The position numbers and the translations under genes were made by a program. From positions 248,001-312,000 of the forward strand of contig CAVWMF010000007.1 in the NCBI GenBank assembly GCA_963756025.1: DNA of 64,000 nucleotides, given 5' to 3'. Positions 63,171-64,000 of the stretch are shown one piece after another. The notes beneath the pieces were generated by a model. That model saw nothing but the letters and a program-made list of their open reading frames with translations. It was not told the DNA's origin and ran no database searches. This DNA is from Bog-473 sp963756025 (GTDB lineage Bacteria > Actinomycetota > Acidimicrobiia > Acidimicrobiales > RAAP-2). Positions within the stretch are counted from its first letter, which is position 1. The number at the start of each line of letters is the position of its first letter.

Positions 63171-64000
63171 TCACGATTTCGGAGCGCACGTCGGCTTCAC
63201 CCCGAGCGGCGTCGAATATTTCCCGTTCTTCAGCAGGGCGTAGTACCAGCAGTCAACCGGGTGGGGTTTGCCGGCCGTGAAGGTGAGCGCAGGTGCCAAG
63301 CCGCCGAGGGTGGCGCCGTGGAGAGAATCCAACCCCTTGGTCAATTCGGCGCTGGTCGGAGCTTTCCCATTTGCGCCAAGGTGACCCAGCTGCGCCGCCT
63401 GCTGGAACATCTTTCCGGAGATCCATGCTTCCACCGGCAATTCTCCGTAGTTGACGTCCTTTCGTACGCTCGGGGCGTACTTGTCCAGCGTCTTGTTCAT
63501 GGACGCGATCGCCGGCGAGTTGACGAAATACGGAAAGTTGGGAACGGTGAAGTAGGTCGCTTGATTGATTCCCGGCGTCGTTGTGAAGGAAGGAAGCAGA
63601 ACCTCGCCATCAATCACGACCTTCGGCTTGTAGCCCTGCGAGTAGCAGTCCTGGATGATCTTCTCGTCAACGGTCTGCGTATCTGCAGTGAAGATGACCG
63701 TTGCCCCAGCTTGCTTCGCCGCCAGACACTGGGCCGTGTAGTTGGGAGCGCTGGCGGACACCTGGAGCGTCGCCACCACATCTTCGCCGACAGTCTTCGC
63801 CTGAGCCACCAGGGGCGCAATTCCCTCCTGGCATTGGACCGCCTCGGCGCAGTAGAAGAGCGCGAACTTGGTTCCGCCCGCCTGCTTGACGGCATCGGTG
63901 ATGCCGAAGAACAACGAGTCCTCGGTCTGGCCTTCTGGATAGAAGCTGCTATTCAGGAAGAAGGGCTCGGTTGACGTCGTGACGCCGATAACGGGAACGC
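63171..64000 (-). CDS. LivJ-type ABC substrate-binding protein, 5' end beyond the window
   Basis: The frame is open to the window edge, so only about 276 C-terminal residues are present. The type I binding fold is shown by VPVIGVTTSTEPFF, QVSASAPNYTAQCLAAKQAGA and VVIDGEVLLPSF. PVEAWISGKMFQQAAQ and the Cys-rich end DCWYYALLKNGKYS are typical of Peripla_BP_6 proteins of actinobacteria. It is not a close copy of the other two LivJ-type proteins in this window and carries more Cys residues (at least six), which may form disulfides outside the cell. A hairpin follows its stop. Confidence 0.88.
   Translation of the reverse strand, partial: VPVIGVTTSTEPFFLNSSFYPEGQTEDSLFFGITDAVKQAGGTKFALFYCAEAVQCQEGIAPLVAQAKTVGEDVVATLQVSASAPNYTAQCLAAKQAGATVIFTADTQTVDEKIIQDCYSQGYKPKVVIDGEVLLPSFTTTPGINQATYFTVPNFPYFVNSPAIASMNKTLDKYAPSVRKDVNYGELPVEAWISGKMFQQAAQLGHLGANGKAPTSAELTKGLDSLHGATLGGLAPALTFTAGKPHPVDCWYYALLKNGKYSTPLGVKPTCAPKS

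Noticed and set aside
1..64000. Search for tRNA, rRNA, CRISPR, insertion sequences, integrases or toxin-antitoxin pairs.
   Set aside because: I saw no cloverleaf, rRNA-like stretch, regular repeat-spacer array, transposase or integrase motif by reading. Short RNA genes could still be missed without a covariance search.

Overview
The window is high-GC DNA with dense genes, many GTG/TTG starts and frequent 4-nt ATGA/GTGA overlaps. Several starts look leaderless. The gene content is actinobacterial in style: F420/LLM oxidoreductases, class I cytochromes P450, CaiB/BaiF CoA-transferases, amidohydrolase-2 enzymes, APH-like kinases, TetR and Rrf2 regulators. An uncultured soil or aquatic actinobacterium (Acidimicrobiia-like or a mycobacterial/Frankia relative) is my inference; there is no rRNA, tRNA or other taxonomic marker. 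I see no insertion sequence, integrase, phage gene or CRISPR array. No gap between genes exceeds about 210 bp.

Layout. 1-1.5 kb: end of an acyl-CoA ligase and an F420-type oxidoreductase. 1.5-6.9 kb (minus): amidohydrolase, CaiB, aldehyde dehydrogenase, P450. 7.1-9.1 kb: a DHA2-type exporter carrying a C-terminal MarR-like domain. 9.1-11.1 kb (minus): SDR plus a DUF7064/7065-like protein, divergent from a family 5 solute-binding protein. 12.9-15.8 kb: three genes broken by single-base frame slips (amidohydrolase, GlcG-like, P450). 15.8-19.4 kb: poly-gamma-glutamate hydrolase-like gene divergent from a small unknown gene plus cytoplasmic HtrA-like protease, then an Rrf2 regulator plus alpha/beta hydrolase. 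19.5-23.1 kb: second P450, SDR, LivJ-type binding protein. 23.2-28.5 kb: tandem-domain CaiB (frameshifted), divergent from an enoyl-CoA hydratase / LLM oxidoreductase / kinase operon. 28.6-36.5 kb (minus): seven-gene acyl-CoA operon. 36.7-42.8 kb: FMN hydroxyacid dehydrogenase, glyoxalase-like gene, two amidohydrolases, secreted CocE-like hydrolase. 43-52.9 kb: second LivJ-type binding protein, then four amidohydrolases, a kinase, TetR and an Abhydrolase_10-type gene. 53.1-60.8 kb (plus): P450, unknown, SDR and acyl-CoA ligase, then a DUF7065-like gene, kinase and LLM oxidoreductase. 60.9-64 kb: SDR, TetR, SnoaL-like gene and a third LivJ-type binding protein cut by the window end.

Together the genes read as a catabolic island for hydrophobic, probably cyclic or branched substrates. 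Likely steps are capture by binding proteins, hydroxylation by P450 or LLM enzymes, oxidation by SDR/ALDH, CoA loading by ligase or CaiB/class I transferases, then hydration or ring cleavage by crotonases, alpha/beta hydrolases and amidohydrolases. No acyl-CoA dehydrogenase, thiolase, ferredoxin, ferredoxin reductase or ABC permease/ATPase is present, so the pathway must be completed elsewhere. The substrate cannot be read from the sequence.

A second theme is sequence integrity. At least eleven single-base frame slips interrupt otherwise full-length, well-conserved genes, several of them in short homopolymers. Either this is a decaying locus or the assembly carries indel errors.
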